Shown: positions 24,344 to 35,777 of the stretch, piece after piece
Position numbering within the stretch: the first letter of the stretch is position 1
How the letters are laid out: each line of letters opens with the position of its first letter
Source of the DNA: Siphonodentalium dalli
Taxonomy: Eukaryota > Mollusca > Scaphopoda > Gadilida > Siphonodentaliidae
Assembly: GCA_032622095.1 (NCBI GenBank)
Contig: CP136065.1
Location: 93,193,343-93,257,342 of the forward strand
Direction of reading: 5' to 3'
Length of the DNA: 64,000 nucleotides
Notes under the pieces: generated by a model
Database searches by the model: none
Told to the model about the DNA's origin: nothing
The model's input: the letters and a program-made list of their open reading frames with translations, nothing else
Position numbers and translations under genes: made by a program

Positions 24344-24926
24344 AGGGGTACTGTACGCCATTTTCAATAAATTTCCAGTGATAACAACGATCTATTATCG
24401 ATACTATATAGAAACATAAGTAATTTGAGTCGAAGATGTATTCTGTAAACGCTCAGGTTAATAGGCTATCTTAAAATTTAATAATTTAAAAGTTAATAAT
24501 TTAATATAAATTGAATTTATGGCTGGAGCCATCAAATGGCGTAAATTAAAATACGAATTTCCGTGTACAAAACGTAATCATATTATAATTGAGGGATACT
24601 GGATTAGTAAACCCATTGCACACACGATCGTTTGAAACATTATGCTTATACAGGGAGAAAACTCAAGCCACTCATTGACTAGTGACGATACAATAACTTA
24701 AATGAGTATATGGGTCTACTATGCATATAATATAAATTTTATTTGATTCATTTGGTTGAAAACTCGACAACGACAATTTGTATTTTTTGCATTCCGGTAA
24801 TTAAATTTGCCATCCGTAACACTACTTCGTACTCATCAGACTTTCAAAGAATGGAAAAGTTGTTACCTTATTCTCAGACTCGGGGATTATAGAAACCAAC
24901 AACAACATCTTGGGTACAGTACCCCT
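24344..24926. mobile_element. TTAA-flanked MITE, family D ('aggggtactgtac')
   Basis: TTAA sits at 24340-24343 and 24927-24930. The inverted ends AGGGGTACTGTAC and GTACAGTACCCCT are perfect over 13 bp. Length 583 bp, no coding frame. Like the other TTAA elements it fits piggyBac-type cut-and-paste integration. A decayed end with 'gacagtacccgtttaa' lies near 58190. Confidence 0.75.
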
Positions 24927-25082
24927 TTAAGGAAAAATTCATGATAAAAATTATATTTTTCTGCCGAGGAAAGCCCTTCAACTGAACTATATGGATTGGA
25001 ATGTAAGCACAGGATGAGGCATGAACAATACAGTTAATATCCAAATTCAATGGGAATCTACTCTTCCGAAACAGATAGGGAG

Positions 25083-25255
25083 CCTCGCATATATAAGAGA
25101 GTGCAATGGCTTACAAGGTCAAGGTAATTATTGTTAGGCCAATGTATTCTCTTATATATGCAAGGCTCACTGTGGGATACTCACATAAATAAGAGAATGC
25201 ATTGGCACAGGGTTTATGCAAAATTTCAGTAAGCTCCAGTCATGGAAGGGTTATT
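25083..25255. repeat. Family A foldback MITE, partial
   Basis: Contains 'cctcgcatatataagagagt', 'gtattctcttatatatgcaa' and the right end 'ccagtcatggaagggtta'. The left terminus seen in other copies is missing. Confidence 0.6.
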
Positions 25256-25273
25256 AAATATATAGCTACTAAC

Positions 25274-25444
25274 CATAACATGCGACACCTGTATCACAGC
25301 CACTAAATTGAACGCTTTCTTCGAGACATGTTCCCCCGTATCTAGCCACGGGATTGGTACACGAGCGATGTCGTTGCCTGCTGCCATGCCCACAATCAGC
25401 AGAACACACCCACCACGGCTGCCAGCTGCTCATTCCACCATTAA
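25274..25444 (-). CDS. Exon 9 in window: TSP1 repeat
   Basis: A 171-bp, phase 1-1 exon: VNGGMSSWQPWWVCSADCGH, basic RQRHRSC, TNPVARYGG, CLEES, closing CDTGVACYG. The length and cysteine spacing are normal for TSP1. Acceptor CTAATCCAG, donor GTTAGTAG. A pearl-like element begins 11 bp upstream of the acceptor on the plus strand, so the insertion came very close to the splice site. Confidence 0.88.
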
Positions 25445-25454
25445 CTGGATTAGA

Positions 25455-26229
25455 AATGAAAGTGTCAATGACACTGTAGCTCAACTTTGAGAGGAGATCA
25501 TGTTATATATTAGTCAATGGAGCAACAAGAAATGCAGAAAGTTTAAATGGGTAAGTAATACTAGAAGTCAACCTGGAGAGCCATATGTGGTTTGGAATCA
25601 ATGATCAATCGAATAACAAATGTTGGCTGTTGGACATGCCGAGGGATTTAGTCATCCAAAAAGAGTAAAATCCAAGATGGCTGCCGGCGGCCAAGTTTTT
25701 TAACAAAATTCAGAAATTTTTATAGCTCTCATCTGGAGGCCACCTGGACAATCCATATGAAGTTAGGTGACGATCAGATCAGGGATGTGGCCTGTAGGGT
25801 GTGCCAAAGGATTTAGTCATGAAAAGATTAAAATCCAAGATGGATGGCAGGCGGCATTCATGTTTTTCATTGAAATTCGCAAAAAATGGTTAACTCCCAT
25901 CGAGAGGTCACCCCAATGATCCATACGTATTTCATGGTGAAGATCAGATCAGGGATATGTGGCCTGTAGGGTGTGCCAAAGGATTTAGTCATGCAAAGAG
26001 TCATGTTATTCATCGATTTAAAAAACATGACACTTTGCATGATTAAATCCTTTGGCACAACCTCAAATTCAATAGCTCCCATCTTGAGCTGTGAGCTGCA
26101 GGTTGTGCCAATGGATTCCAATGTAAAATCAAAGATGGCCACTGGCAGCCATGTTTTTTTTAAAGAATTAGAAAAAATGATAAGTTCCCATCTAGAGGTC
26201 ACCCCAAAGATGCATCTATGAAGTTTGGT
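25455..26229 (+). mobile_element. Pearl/Helentron-like element, 3'-truncated by the DIRS fragment
   Basis: The 5' end 'agtgtcaatgacactgtagc' is followed by core units with 'gatggctgccggcggccaag', 'gaagttaggtgacgatcag' and 'ggatttagtcatg'. It stops abruptly where the DIRS-like gag begins near 26230, with no 3' hairpin. Part of 26000-26120 is an inverted core unit. Confidence 0.58.
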
Positions 26230-26241
26230 GGACTGTAAACG

Positions 26242-28055
26242 TCAAAAGCGACGTGCATTGCGGGAACCCCGACGACGCCCCGGCGAGTGAAAATACCGTG
26301 AAGGCCTCGAACTCTGACTAGAACGACCCTGAGGATGATGTGAAGGATCCACAAGTGATTGAACATTCTGTACAATCTGCTGGGCATTGGATCGGAGCTG
26401 TTGTTCCCGATCTGCCCGAGGGATCCGCATAGGTTGAGAGGTGGCCGGAAAAGGCAAGCCTGACGTCAAATCACCGGAGGAAAATTGAGGTTGGGAAGAA
26501 CCCGATGGAGACTGCATAGGCGGAAAGCTGTGACCAGAGGAAGTAGATTTTTTCTTGGCCTGAAAAGTCACCTTAGATCCGGGTCGCTTACGACTGGAGG
26601 ACGTGTTCTGAGACTTATGCAGGGGAGCCTCTTGGGACATCATGTCTCTAGTCTCGGCAACCTTATTATTGAATACGGCAGGACCACCTAGTGGTTGACC
26701 CATGAGATAATCTCTATGATGAGGCGCCAGCGATGTGCCCCTGAGGGAGGTCTGGCGTAATAATAGGTCCAAATTGGTGGAAAGGGCGGTCACGGTGGAC
26801 ATGGCATGTCCGATGCTGCGAGACAGGATCTTTGTGAGATCCGCGACATCTGAGGAGGATGAAGGGCTAGCCTGCCGATCCGCCATATACAGCGCCGAAG
26901 TAGTTAAGTCGGCAAACGAGAGGACTTTTTAAGGTCTTCCTGTGTAGCCTTTGAACAGCCTCGAATTGAGCTCGGGAGAAAAAATATGGAGCTAGGGTCT
27001 GAAGCCCCGATACTGGGCGCGTCGCGCTCCAGTAACGGACCATGGTCCAGATCAACCGGGCTGAGGGTTGTATCGTAGGTGCGGCCAGAATAGCCCAGTA
27101 ATCTCTCTGAAGGAGGCAACAGTAAGCCCGTCCGCATAGATCCCCGGCGGGGACCTGAAAAAGTTTCCACCACAGCTGCATTGTAATGATCATTCCATGC
27201 TTTAATCTGAAGGGACTGTGGCAACGTCAGCTGAGTCACAGGCTCCGGAGGAACGTCAGTGAGGATGTCAATGCTTGACGAGACGCCTTGGCGAGTCGGG
27301 GGTGGAGGAGGCGGACACAAATCTGTTGGCAACAGTTTATAGATGAGGGCCAGTGACTCCCTATAGTCGCGGGTCAAAGGACCGGCAATAGACGACCCAT
27401 CCGAGAGTGACCCCCCTTGTGAAGGACTCTCGGACGAGCAAGGGGAACCCGGGTCAGCATCGAAACCTCGGAATCCAGGGGGTGTATAGACAGCACGTCC
27501 TCGTCTCTATAGGGCGTCGTCCGTCGAGGCGATGGAGCATGAGGGCAAGCATCCCGGCTAGGCGGCCTGCTAGAACGAGGAACGAAGTTAGAAGCCTGTA
27601 CTGGTTCTGGCTGGGGAGCCGAAGAAGGCCAGGAACCATAAGGCCAAGGCCACATCGGGGGAGGTGGCGCAAATGCAGGAGAATAGCCGGGATACTGGCC
27701 CGCCCCAAAACCTGGAGGGACAGAAGCCGGAAAAAACCCGACGAATGGAGGACAGGTCAACGCCTGGGCGGTCGAGCCCCCTGGACTGGAGGCGGTGGCA
27801 GGTGACACATTGAACTGCGTGGGCAGGCAATGTGCCGAGGGCACCGGGGCTTGCGAGCATAACGGACCACTGATGTGGTAGCTGTAGCAAGTGGCCGGCT
27901 GGTGCAGCGATGGTGCGAACCCGGCGGAACCGGAGGCAGGACTGAGGGCAGCTGCACTTGGACCACCATCGCTGCCCTTCCCTGCGGGGGCTATGGACGC
28001 CGCGACCCTGAGGGAGGAGGCATGTCCACCAACCAACTCCAGTGGAGTCTCCAAG
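26242..28055 (-). pseudogene. DIRS-type retrotransposon gag-like ORF, broken
   Basis: A GC-rich minus-strand block, unlike the AT-rich surroundings, carries three overlapping frames (28055-27374, 27377-26904, 26935-26242) that read as one protein if shifts near 27400-27460 and in the A-run near 26930 are allowed. It is Pro/Ser/Gly-rich, with 'TRDYRESLALIYKLLP' and a C-terminal basic tail 'HSPGRRRGSRNARRF'. This layout (Pro-rich middle, conserved central helix, Arg-rich end) resembles ORF1 of DIRS-like elements. The expected RT/RNaseH/recombinase downstream is absent; the block ends in a pearl-like repeat. Upstream continuation past the insertion at 28061-29097 is possible but unproven. Family call is inference. 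Confidence 0.5.
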
Positions 28056-28060
28056 TAATT

Positions 28061-29097
28061 CAGGGTATCTGCCCATTTCTGGTGAATGAATTCAAGGAGT
28101 TTCAAGGAGGTTCCAGTAGTCAATTCAAGGATTTTCAAGGACTGCCCCGACAATTTTCAAGGAGTTTCCAGGAACCAACTGTTGAACATTTAATACATGT
28201 GATACCACGTTTTCCACCATAATTTTAGCATTTTTTGATCTAACAGCTGTGACACTGACAGTTTGGGCTGCTTGTGGTGCTGGCTGCATAAGACTGGCAA
28301 TGGGTACAGTCCCCTGGATTTCAATGTCATTTTTCTGGTGCTTCAAACTTTTTGCATGTGACACCAGGGCACTTTCGCCCATGTTTGCGACGTCAAATAT
28401 TTTCTTGCATAACTGACATCTAGCGTTATATGTGTTGTTCTCAACCGCCTCCACCCATTTGAATTTGGCGCCCCATTGCGTCTGGTATTTGCATTTACCA
28501 CCGGGCATGTTATTTAAAATACTCGTAAACAGGAAATGAAGGTCATCGGAAGCGGATGTGATTTTTTTGTTTCGGTTTCGTTTTTGTTAATTTGTACGTT
28601 TTTATGTAAAACACGGGTTTCTAATGTCGAATGTCTATATAATATACAAATTACCTCAATCCGATACAATAAAAATACACTAATTACGCTACCTGGGTTT
28701 GAAAAGCTCGGAACTATTTTTTATCGTGTTCAATTTTATGATACCTCATAGGGGGGTCACATAATTGAAATAGACTCGCGAGTATTGGTGTTTTGCGGGA
28801 AATGGAGTTACATCCCATGCTTCATTGGGGGGGTCACACAATTACAATTGACTCGAGATAATTGCCGCCAGCGGAAATTCAAAATGGGGTTACTTCCCAT
28901 ATACCAACAACGCGTTCGGAACTAAACTATCTATATTTATTGACTCCCGATGAATCGATATACCTGGGTTTAAGGGCTACATAGAATTCCAGGGTTTTCA
29001 AGGAGTGGGCATTCAATTCAAGGGTTTCAAGGGCCCTGGAAAATTGATTTTCCAAATCAAGGAGTTTCAAGGAATTCAAGGAGCCGCGGATACCCTG
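28061..29097. mobile_element. hAT-like element with 'cagggtatc' ends and BED finger fragment
   Basis: Inverted ends CAGGGTATC (left) and GATACCCTG (right) are each followed inward by 'caaggagtttcaagga' subterminal repeats. A 5-bp TAATT flanks both sides (28056-28060 and 29098-29102), fitting hAT groups with 5-bp target duplications. It carries only the start of a BED-finger protein (28125-28508, minus) and is nonautonomous. It appears to sit inside the DIRS-like gag fragment. Confidence 0.6.
28125..28508 (-). pseudogene. BED/C2H2-type zinc-finger N-terminal fragment of a transposase-like protein
   Basis: A 127-residue open frame begins MPGGKCKYQTQWGAKFKW. The finger is C-x2-C in 'ARCQLCKKIFDVANMG' followed by H-x5-H in 'SHAKSLKHQ', the pattern of BED-like fingers at the N-terminus of hAT-type transposases and related domesticated proteins. 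A hydrophobic Gln/Ala-rich tail then runs into the transposon end. The catalytic RNase-H-like core and the dimerisation region are absent, so it is a fragment. It could alternatively be the first exon of a spliced transposase. Confidence 0.6.
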
Positions 29098-29575
29098 TAA
29101 TTGGAGGATGCAGAGGAAGGCACCACAACAGAGGGAAAAGAGTGGGTGCGTGTTCATCAAAGTCGGGTTTTTCAAACCCGCAAACAATACAACTTCTCGT
29201 CATTATTAACTAACTAAAGTGAATAATAAAATTGAATTGTCGTATTTAAATGTTGAATTAATGGAATATATTGAGCAGTTAAACGATGTCTTATCTCGCG
29301 AAGCGTAGAAGAAGAAAGAGAGAGAATACAAACCTCCAAGTCCTTTTGATAAAATGATGATCACGTGGTCAATGGGACATAACTCAATTCACTCAATAGC
29401 ATTTCCGGTGCGCGAATATACGTACCTTAGGTATTTCGTACCATTTTGATACCTAAGGGTATAGAGCAGATTTAAGGGAAAAAATTTGTGTATAGTTTTC
29501 CGCTTAAACTCTTCTACGATGGGTGAAGCAAGAAGGGGTATAACCATTAGTTCAGTGTCCAAGATGCCTTCGAAG
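28509..29575. other. Interior of the BED element and flanking DNA, no further gene
   Basis: Two diverged copies of an 'aatgg-gttac-tcccat' unit preceded by 'ggggggtcaca-aatt' lie at 28748-28900. The right end of the BED element is at 29097. From 29103 to 29575 there is AT-rich sequence with no feature that I recognise. Confidence 0.35.
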
Positions 29576-30363
29576 GAGATACACGAACACATACCCCACC
29601 CCCCCCAATATGGAGATAAGTTTCATGGTACAGTCAATAATAGTTTAGTTGTCCCGCCTGGGTCCCCAAGCACAATAATCAACGACGCACATGTTCACAT
29701 TTCCCGCCAAAAACTCAATTATATTTTATAACACGTTGGCTAAAACTCTGTTCTATAGCTGCGGTCATCAGTTGTTGGACTAATACCTACTATTGAACAA
29801 GCTACGCGTTCCGGGTCAAAAATTTCTCTACCATTCGTATTTCGCCACTATAATATCTCCTGCAGTATGATGTCACTGCACACAAATAGTTTTATGATTG
29901 ACAGAATATATAATCCTGTCAGTTTCATTTTCACGGACGCTACTTGAAATTCTAAGAAATACGTTATTCAATTCTCCTTGCTAGGTATTATTGGTCAATG
30001 CGTAGATGCTTTTTAGTGTTTAGATTCATTATACCTGTTGGAATCTTATTGTATGTTATATATTTGTAAACACTGTATTAAACTCGTAGCTCGTTCGTGT
30101 ATATAGTCTTCAATCAGACGGCTGTCTTACGTACGTAATTAAATGACTAACTATTTGGATACCATCAACAGAATTAATGCACCCACGGAAATGATCGACT
30201 TGCATAATACACGTAGCTTTGTGGCACACTCAGGTGCAAGGAAATAGCTTCTTTTCAGTGTCAAATAACAAAATTTACGCCCGACGGGACGAACCATGGT
30301 CGTCCCGTCGCGTTATGTGTTTTCCCAATACGGACTCATTAATTGCCCCCTGGCGGAAACCCT
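29576..30363. mobile_element. hAT-like 'cagggtttccgccagg' family, copy 2, one end missing
   Basis: Collinear with 17571-18760 of copy 1 ('cacaataatcaacgacgca', 'gcgttccgggt', 'catcaacagaattaatgcac'), ending at the right terminus CCTGGCGGAAACCCT. The other terminus is absent. It preserves the empty site for the TTAA insertion seen in copy 1. The right end lies 26 bp from the TSP1 exon at 30390-30597. Confidence 0.75.
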
Positions 30364-30389
30364 GGTTCAACTAACATGACCTGACTTAC

Positions 30390-30597
30390 CAATGCATATC
30401 TCTGTGTTACAGAACTGCACTTGCTTGACCTCTCCTCTACATGGTATAGTTCGGTTTAAGCATACACGGTGTCTGGTTCTCTGTCCCCCTCCACAGCTGG
30501 CTGAACACTCTGCCCATTCCGTCCACTCATCGAAGGCTTCCTCCATATCATAGTCCAGTTCTTCTTCATATGGGTCATTTATTGCGGTGTTGAATGT
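30390..30597 (-). CDS. Exon 8 in window: acidic linker plus TSP1 repeat
   Basis: A 208-bp exon, phase 0 in and phase 1 out. The first 24 or so residues are strongly acidic (NDPYEEELDYDMEEAFDE). They run directly into a TSP1 repeat, WTEWAECSASCGGGQRTRHR, which has WxxW and C-x2-S-C-x-G modification motifs and an NRT sequon, and closes CNTEICIG. Acceptor TTTTCATTCAG, donor GTAAGTCAG. Confidence 0.87.
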
Positions 30598-30662
30598 CTG
30601 AATGAAAATAAAAAGTTCAATTTCTAGCCAAAAAAATAATTTTTTGTTTCTCCGACAATTAA

Positions 30663-30885
30663 CCTTTTCAGTGCCAAGTGCGATTTTTTTTATCAACCCA
30701 TATTTCCTTTCAAGATCATTTTTCAAATTTATTGATTATAATAATGTGAAACATTATTGGAAAGAGCTTTTATAATCAATCTTAGATCTCTTTCCAGCAA
30801 TGTATCACATTATTATAATCAATAAATTTGAAAAATGATCAAGGAAATATGGTTGATACAAAAATCGCACTTGGCACTGAAAGGG
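30663..30885. mobile_element. TTAA-flanked foldback MITE, family B ends ('ccttttcagtgccaagtgcg')
   Basis: A near-perfect palindrome between TTAA at 30659-30662 and 30886-30889. The arms run from 'ccttttcagtgccaagtgcg' through 'tttgattataataatgtga'-type sequence. The right end 'gcactgaaagggttaatta' is tandemly duplicated at 30890-30909. A lone right end is present at 47733-47772. Confidence 0.78.
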
Positions 30886-31204
30886 TTAATTAGCACTGAA
30901 AGGGTTAATTAAGGCAACAGCAATTTATTGAATAGCCTAGTTTACAAACCCCTCTTACATTTTCCTCAATATTGTAAAAACAAGAGCATAGTTAGGCAAC
31001 TAGGGCATTGCAAAATATGCCTGTGATAATTCCAACAAAGGGCCATAACTCTGGTGTAAATTGGCAAGCAGATCCTAAATTAGAACTTGACCAGTATTTT
31101 AGGCTAGTAAACTCACATACCAAATTTAATTACATATAGTTCACTCACTAAAGTTATCATCCTTTAATTAAAATTGAGTGCAAATTCCAACAAAATGGGT
31201 ACCG

Positions 31205-31745
31205 GTATTAGATTTCACCTTCAGAATTAAAAATTGTTCAAATTTGAAAGCTCCCATCTAGAGGTGATCATATACAAGCTTATACAGTTTCAAAACAATT
31301 CTCCAATTCGCATTTGAAATCCAAGATGGCTGCTATGTTTTTTAACAAATTTTGGTAAAAATGGGAGGCTCCCATCTAGAGGTCACTCTAAATATCCATA
31401 TGAAGTTTGGGGACGCTCAGATGAGAGATGTGACCTGTAGGGTGTGCTAATGGAAATTGTTGACGGATGCACACACGCACGGACAACGATACATTTGGTC
31501 TTTAAGTGGTATTTCTGTTGTTATTTTAGAAAGTTTTGACCACTTAACTCCATATTATATGAAATAACAGGCATTAGGTGGTAGTTTGACATTAGGTGGT
31601 CGATCATGTCAAACTCTCTTTTGTCTTAAGCTCCTCTCTTGACCACCTAAGGCTCAAATGTATAAACGCACTCATGCACGCACACACAGATGGACGACAG
31701 ATGCCAACCCATGGCAATAAATCAAACTTGAATTGAATTGGACCT
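31205..31745 (+). mobile_element. Pearl/Helentron-like element, decayed copy
   Basis: Core motifs 'gctcccatctagaggtgatc', 'aatccaagatggctgctatg' and 'gacctgtagggtgtgctaat' are followed by 'gacggatgcacacacgcacg' and the decayed 3' end 'ccatggcaataaatcaaact'. A 150-bp insert (31497-31650) with 'gaccactta'/'taggtggtc' inverted motifs interrupts it. Confidence 0.5.
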
Positions 31746-31806
31746 ACCCATATTCAAACTTGACCTGTGCCCCCAATAATAAACTCCCATACCAAATATT
31801 ATTTAA

Positions 31807-34800
31807 CAAAAAAATAATACAAAATCAAATGAAAAAATTCAGCAAGCTAAAGAATTCCTAGACTTGCATGATGTTTGGAGATTAGATAATCCTGACAAAA
31901 AGAGATTCACTTGGAAGGGACCTGATAACAAAATGGCCAGATTAGACTATTTTCTGATATCTGCGAACCTTCAGCCATTCATTATGAATTTATGAGTTCG
32001 GAAATACTCAACAGATATAAATCCGATCATAACCCTATATGTATAAATTTTCAATTTGTTAATCATCCAAGAGGAAGAGGTTTTTGGAAATTTAACAATA
32101 GTCTATTAAGGGACCAAGAATATACAAATATAGTAAAAAGAACAATTAGTGAAGCAATTAACCAATATTTTGAAAATAATGAAGCCACTAAAATAAATGA
32201 CCAACTTTTCTGGGAAACATTAAAAATCATGATTAGAGGTGAAACGATAGCCTATTCTTCAAAACTAAAAAAACAGAGTGATAAAAGAGAAAAAGAAATA
32301 GAAAAAAGACTTTCCGAACTTAATATAAAACTTGACAATGAAGAATGCTTGGGTAATTTAGAAATAGATAATTTACAAAATGAATTGGAGTTAATAAGAA
32401 TAAAGAAAATACAAGGAATATTACTAAGAACCAAAGTCAAATGGAAAGTAGAGGGTGAAAAAGCCACAAAATATTTCTGCAATTTGGAGAAGAGACACTA
32501 TACGGAAAAACTTATTCCAAAAATTGCAAGGGCCGATGGTTCTGAAATCACAAACTTTTCTGAAATTCTGATAGAACAAGAACATTTCTACAAAAACCTT
32601 TATAAATCTAACTTGAAATAAATAAATAAAGCAACAGAGTCTGAATTTTGGGACAAAAATAACCCGTTCTTAAATTTCCTAGAAAAACATGAGTCAGAAT
32701 CAATGGAAGGATTATTATCAGAGTTTGAATGTGCTACAGCACTCAAAGCAATGAAAAATGACCGTTCGCCAGGAAGTGATGGATTTATTGTTAATTTTTA
32801 TAAATATTTTTGGAAAGACTTGGGGCAATATTTGATAAATTCATTAAATTACAGTCAATTATCACAAGAAATGTCAACCACACAAAGATGTGGAATAATT
32901 ACTTGCATTCCAAAACCTAATAAAAATAAACTCCTTTTGAAAAATTGGAGACCGATTACACTTTTAAATGTAGATGCTAAAATAGCATCAACAGTTATTG
33001 CTAACCGCATAAAAAAGTACCTACCAGAACTTATATCTAGTTCACAACTTGGATTTATGTCAGGGCGCTATATTGGAGAGTCAACTAGACTCATCTTTGA
33101 CTTGATAGAGAAGTGTGAAAAAAATCAGATTCCGGGCATACTTGCAACTCTTGACTTCGAAAAGGCATTTGACTTGTTGGAATGGAGTTTTATTCAGAAA
33201 AGCTTAATTTTCTTAGGATTTGGCCCTTTATTGAGAAACTGGGTAAAAACTTTCTACAACAATATATATAGTTATGTCATTAATAATGGGAATATAACAA
33301 ATAAAATCGACATTAATAGAGGAGTAAGACAAGGCGACCCACTATCACCTTACCTCTTTATCCTATGCGCAGAAATACTTAGTGCCAATATTAAATTTAA
33401 CCCAGAGATAAAAGGTATACAAATAAAAGGATCAGAATACATTGTAACCCAATATGCAGATGACTTAAACCTCTTCCTCCAGGATGATCAGAAATCCCTC
33501 AACACAGCATTAAATACTTTTGAAGTTTTAGCAGCCATCTCAGGCCTAAACATCAATTATGACAAAACACAAGCCATATGGATAGGTGCAAAACGGGGTT
33601 GTGGTAGGGAAATTATTACGGATAGAAAAATAATATGGAACCATAACCAATCTATTACAATCCTTGGAATTGAATATAATCTATTCAGTGAGAATTATAT
33701 AGAAAATAACTATCACAAAAAGATACAAAAAATAGATAATTTATTAAACGATTGGTCATTCAGAAACCTTAGCCTATATGGTAAGACAACTGTTGTAAAG
33801 ACACTGGCCTTGCCTATGTTAACACACTGTTTCTCAGTTCTACCTTCACCCTCTCAAGAGGTGTCTGAAAAATTAAAAAAAGTTATTTTCAAATTTTTAT
33901 GGTCAGGAAAGCCAGACAAAATTAAAAGAAATGTAATGATAAACAACTGGGAAAATGGGGGAATAAAATTCCCCCACATTGACTCATTTTATAAAGCATT
34001 AAAGATGACTTGGATTAAAAAAAATTTAGACCCACAGACAGAAGCTGGTTGGAAAACATTACTGGTAGATGACCTAGAAACTTTCGGTGGCCACAAAATA
34101 TCGAACCTTCATAAAGAAGGGCTTAAGATGTTGAGTAACACACTAAATCCATTCTGGAAGGATGTGATAAATGAATGGTCCAGTTTGGATAAAAATATTA
34201 CCATAACCCCAGAAGAAGAGATATTAAAAGAACCACTATATTATAATCAAAACGTATTGGTGAATCAAAAAATGTTCTTTAATAAAACATGGATTAAAAA
34301 AGACATATACTTATTAAACGATCTTATTGAAGAAAACTCAGGGCTACTGGAATACAAGAGTTTCTGTAAAAAATATTATATAAAAACTTCCTTCACCACC
34401 TATATTAATGGGTTACTTGCAGCATTACCAGCTTCCTGGAAGCAATATGCTAGAAGAAACCGGGCTCTTAGCACCGTGACCACACAAAATATAGATATGT
34501 TAAATAAATCTGAAAAGACCTGTAGGACTTTCTATCCAATATTCTTAGAGCAAAACTCTAAACCCCCAGATATATCTAAAAAAAAATGGGAAGACAGATT
34601 AGAGATAAAGTTCACGATAGATGAATGGAAAAGAAACTACACAAAAACTAGTAAAATTACAAATGACACAGATCTATTGTCTTTTCAGTTTAAAATAAAT
34701 CATAACATTTTATATACTAACACAAAGCTCTACAAATGTAATTTGTCAGAAACAGAAATATGCCCTCTTTGACATACATGAAGAGAAACGTTTCTACATC

Positions 34801-35456
34801 TATTTGATGAATGTCCAGTGACAAAATAAATTTTATTAAATTTTCAACAGTTATTGAATAATAGGTGTGATCTAACCTTTGAAATACTCCCTGAAAAAAT
34901 AATTTTTGGAACCGACATTATTACAGGAAATGAAGTAGATGACAACTTAATAGGCATATGTATACTTTTATACAAAAGATATATATATTCAAATAGAATG
35001 AGAGCAATTGAACTAAGTATCAATGGACTATTAGAATGGATTAAGGGCTATAAAGCTATTGAAACTACAAGCTTATTACCAAAAGGTCAAACATCAAAAA
35101 AAGACCAACTTTTCTGTGACAGATGGCACAGAATAGAAAATCTTTTTACAAAAAGTGTTCACGGTGCAAAAAGCAAAAATTTGCAATGATAAATAAACAA
35201 GATAACATAATTGCCAAAAAAAACAAAACAAAAATAAAACATACAATCATATAATAAAAATATAAAAACCCATATTATCTCTTTTGTTCTCTTATTCTGA
35301 GGAAAGCCCACGACTTATAAAGAAATTTCTAAACGAATAGCTATATAGTATATTTATAAGTGGATGACACTACATTTTAGCTACCATTATAATCATTTGT
35401 TATATACCATGTATTCATGTTTATGACCTGAATAAAAATTATAAAAATAAAAATAA
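31807..35456 (+). mobile_element. L1/Tx1-like non-LTR retrotransposon, 5'-truncated
   Basis: Flanked by an identical 13-bp target duplication AAATATTATTTAA (31794-31806 and 35457-35469). It ends in a 3' tail of repeated 'ataaa' (35436-35456). It begins inside the endonuclease domain, the usual 5' truncation of target-primed reverse transcription. It lies antisense in the intron between the exons at 35725 and 30597. The intact TSD suggests a fairly recent insertion; the in-frame stops show decay afterwards or in the source. Confidence 0.9.
31860..35189 (+). pseudogene. LINE ORF2: endonuclease C-terminus, reverse transcriptase, C-terminal zinc-finger region
   Basis: Endonuclease remnant: 'RFTWKGPDNKMARLDYFLIS', then a frameshift near 31985, then 'YKSDHNPI', the conserved SDHxPI motif. 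From 31992 to 35189 the frame is constant, with a stop at 32619-32621 and three more at 34770-34845. Reverse transcriptase motifs, numbered from 32703: 'RSPGSDGF' (21-28), 'KNWRPITLLN' (80-89), 'LDFEKAFD' (150-157) with first Asp 151, 'RQGDPLSPYLF' (209-219), YADD (251-254), 'GLNIN' thumb-proximal. After residue 600 comes the cysteine/histidine region 'CPL..ETFLHLFDECP', interrupted by two TGA codons. Motif spelling and domain order fit the L1/Tx1 group better than CR1 or RTE. Not functional as read. Confidence 0.88.
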
Positions 35457-35724
35457 AAATATTATTTAATTTCATTAATTACTACTGAAGATATCATCGG
35501 GAACCATCTGGAATGGATGGACACACATAGTCTCCTGAACAAAAATTACCAGGACAATTATGAGGGTATGGGGCTCAGAAGAAACACGAAGGTAAGGTTT
35601 ATAGGTAAAAACATGGATAATTTTAATTCAGGTCTTATGATGTTAGCACCTCTTGGTTATTTCTAAACCAAGAGATGTCTCACACATTAGGATAACATTA
35701 ATGAGATATTAAAACTCAACTAAC

Positions 35725-35777
35725 CTCAGAAGGTGTCCCTCCTTGTCTATTTCCAGGAGTTCTAATCCAAGGTTCCT
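35725..35777 (-). CDS. Exon 7 in window: 17-residue linker micro-exon
   Basis: A 53-bp exon, phase 1 in and phase 0 out, encoding EPWIRTPGNRQGGTPSE after a split glutamate codon. There are no cysteines. The Pro/Gly/Thr-rich composition suggests a flexible spacer between two TSP1 groups. Acceptor CTATCTTTCAG, donor GTTAGTTG. It is the only element found in the long intron whose phases connect the exon at 44707 (ends phase 1) with the exon at 30597 (starts phase 0), which is the main support. Confidence 0.6.

Noticed and set aside
27407-28222. Plus-strand frames opposite the DIRS-like gag (for example 27407-27805)
   Set aside because: Shadows of a GC-rich coding region; Arg/Pro-rich antisense with no motif, while the minus strand shows the gag-like features.
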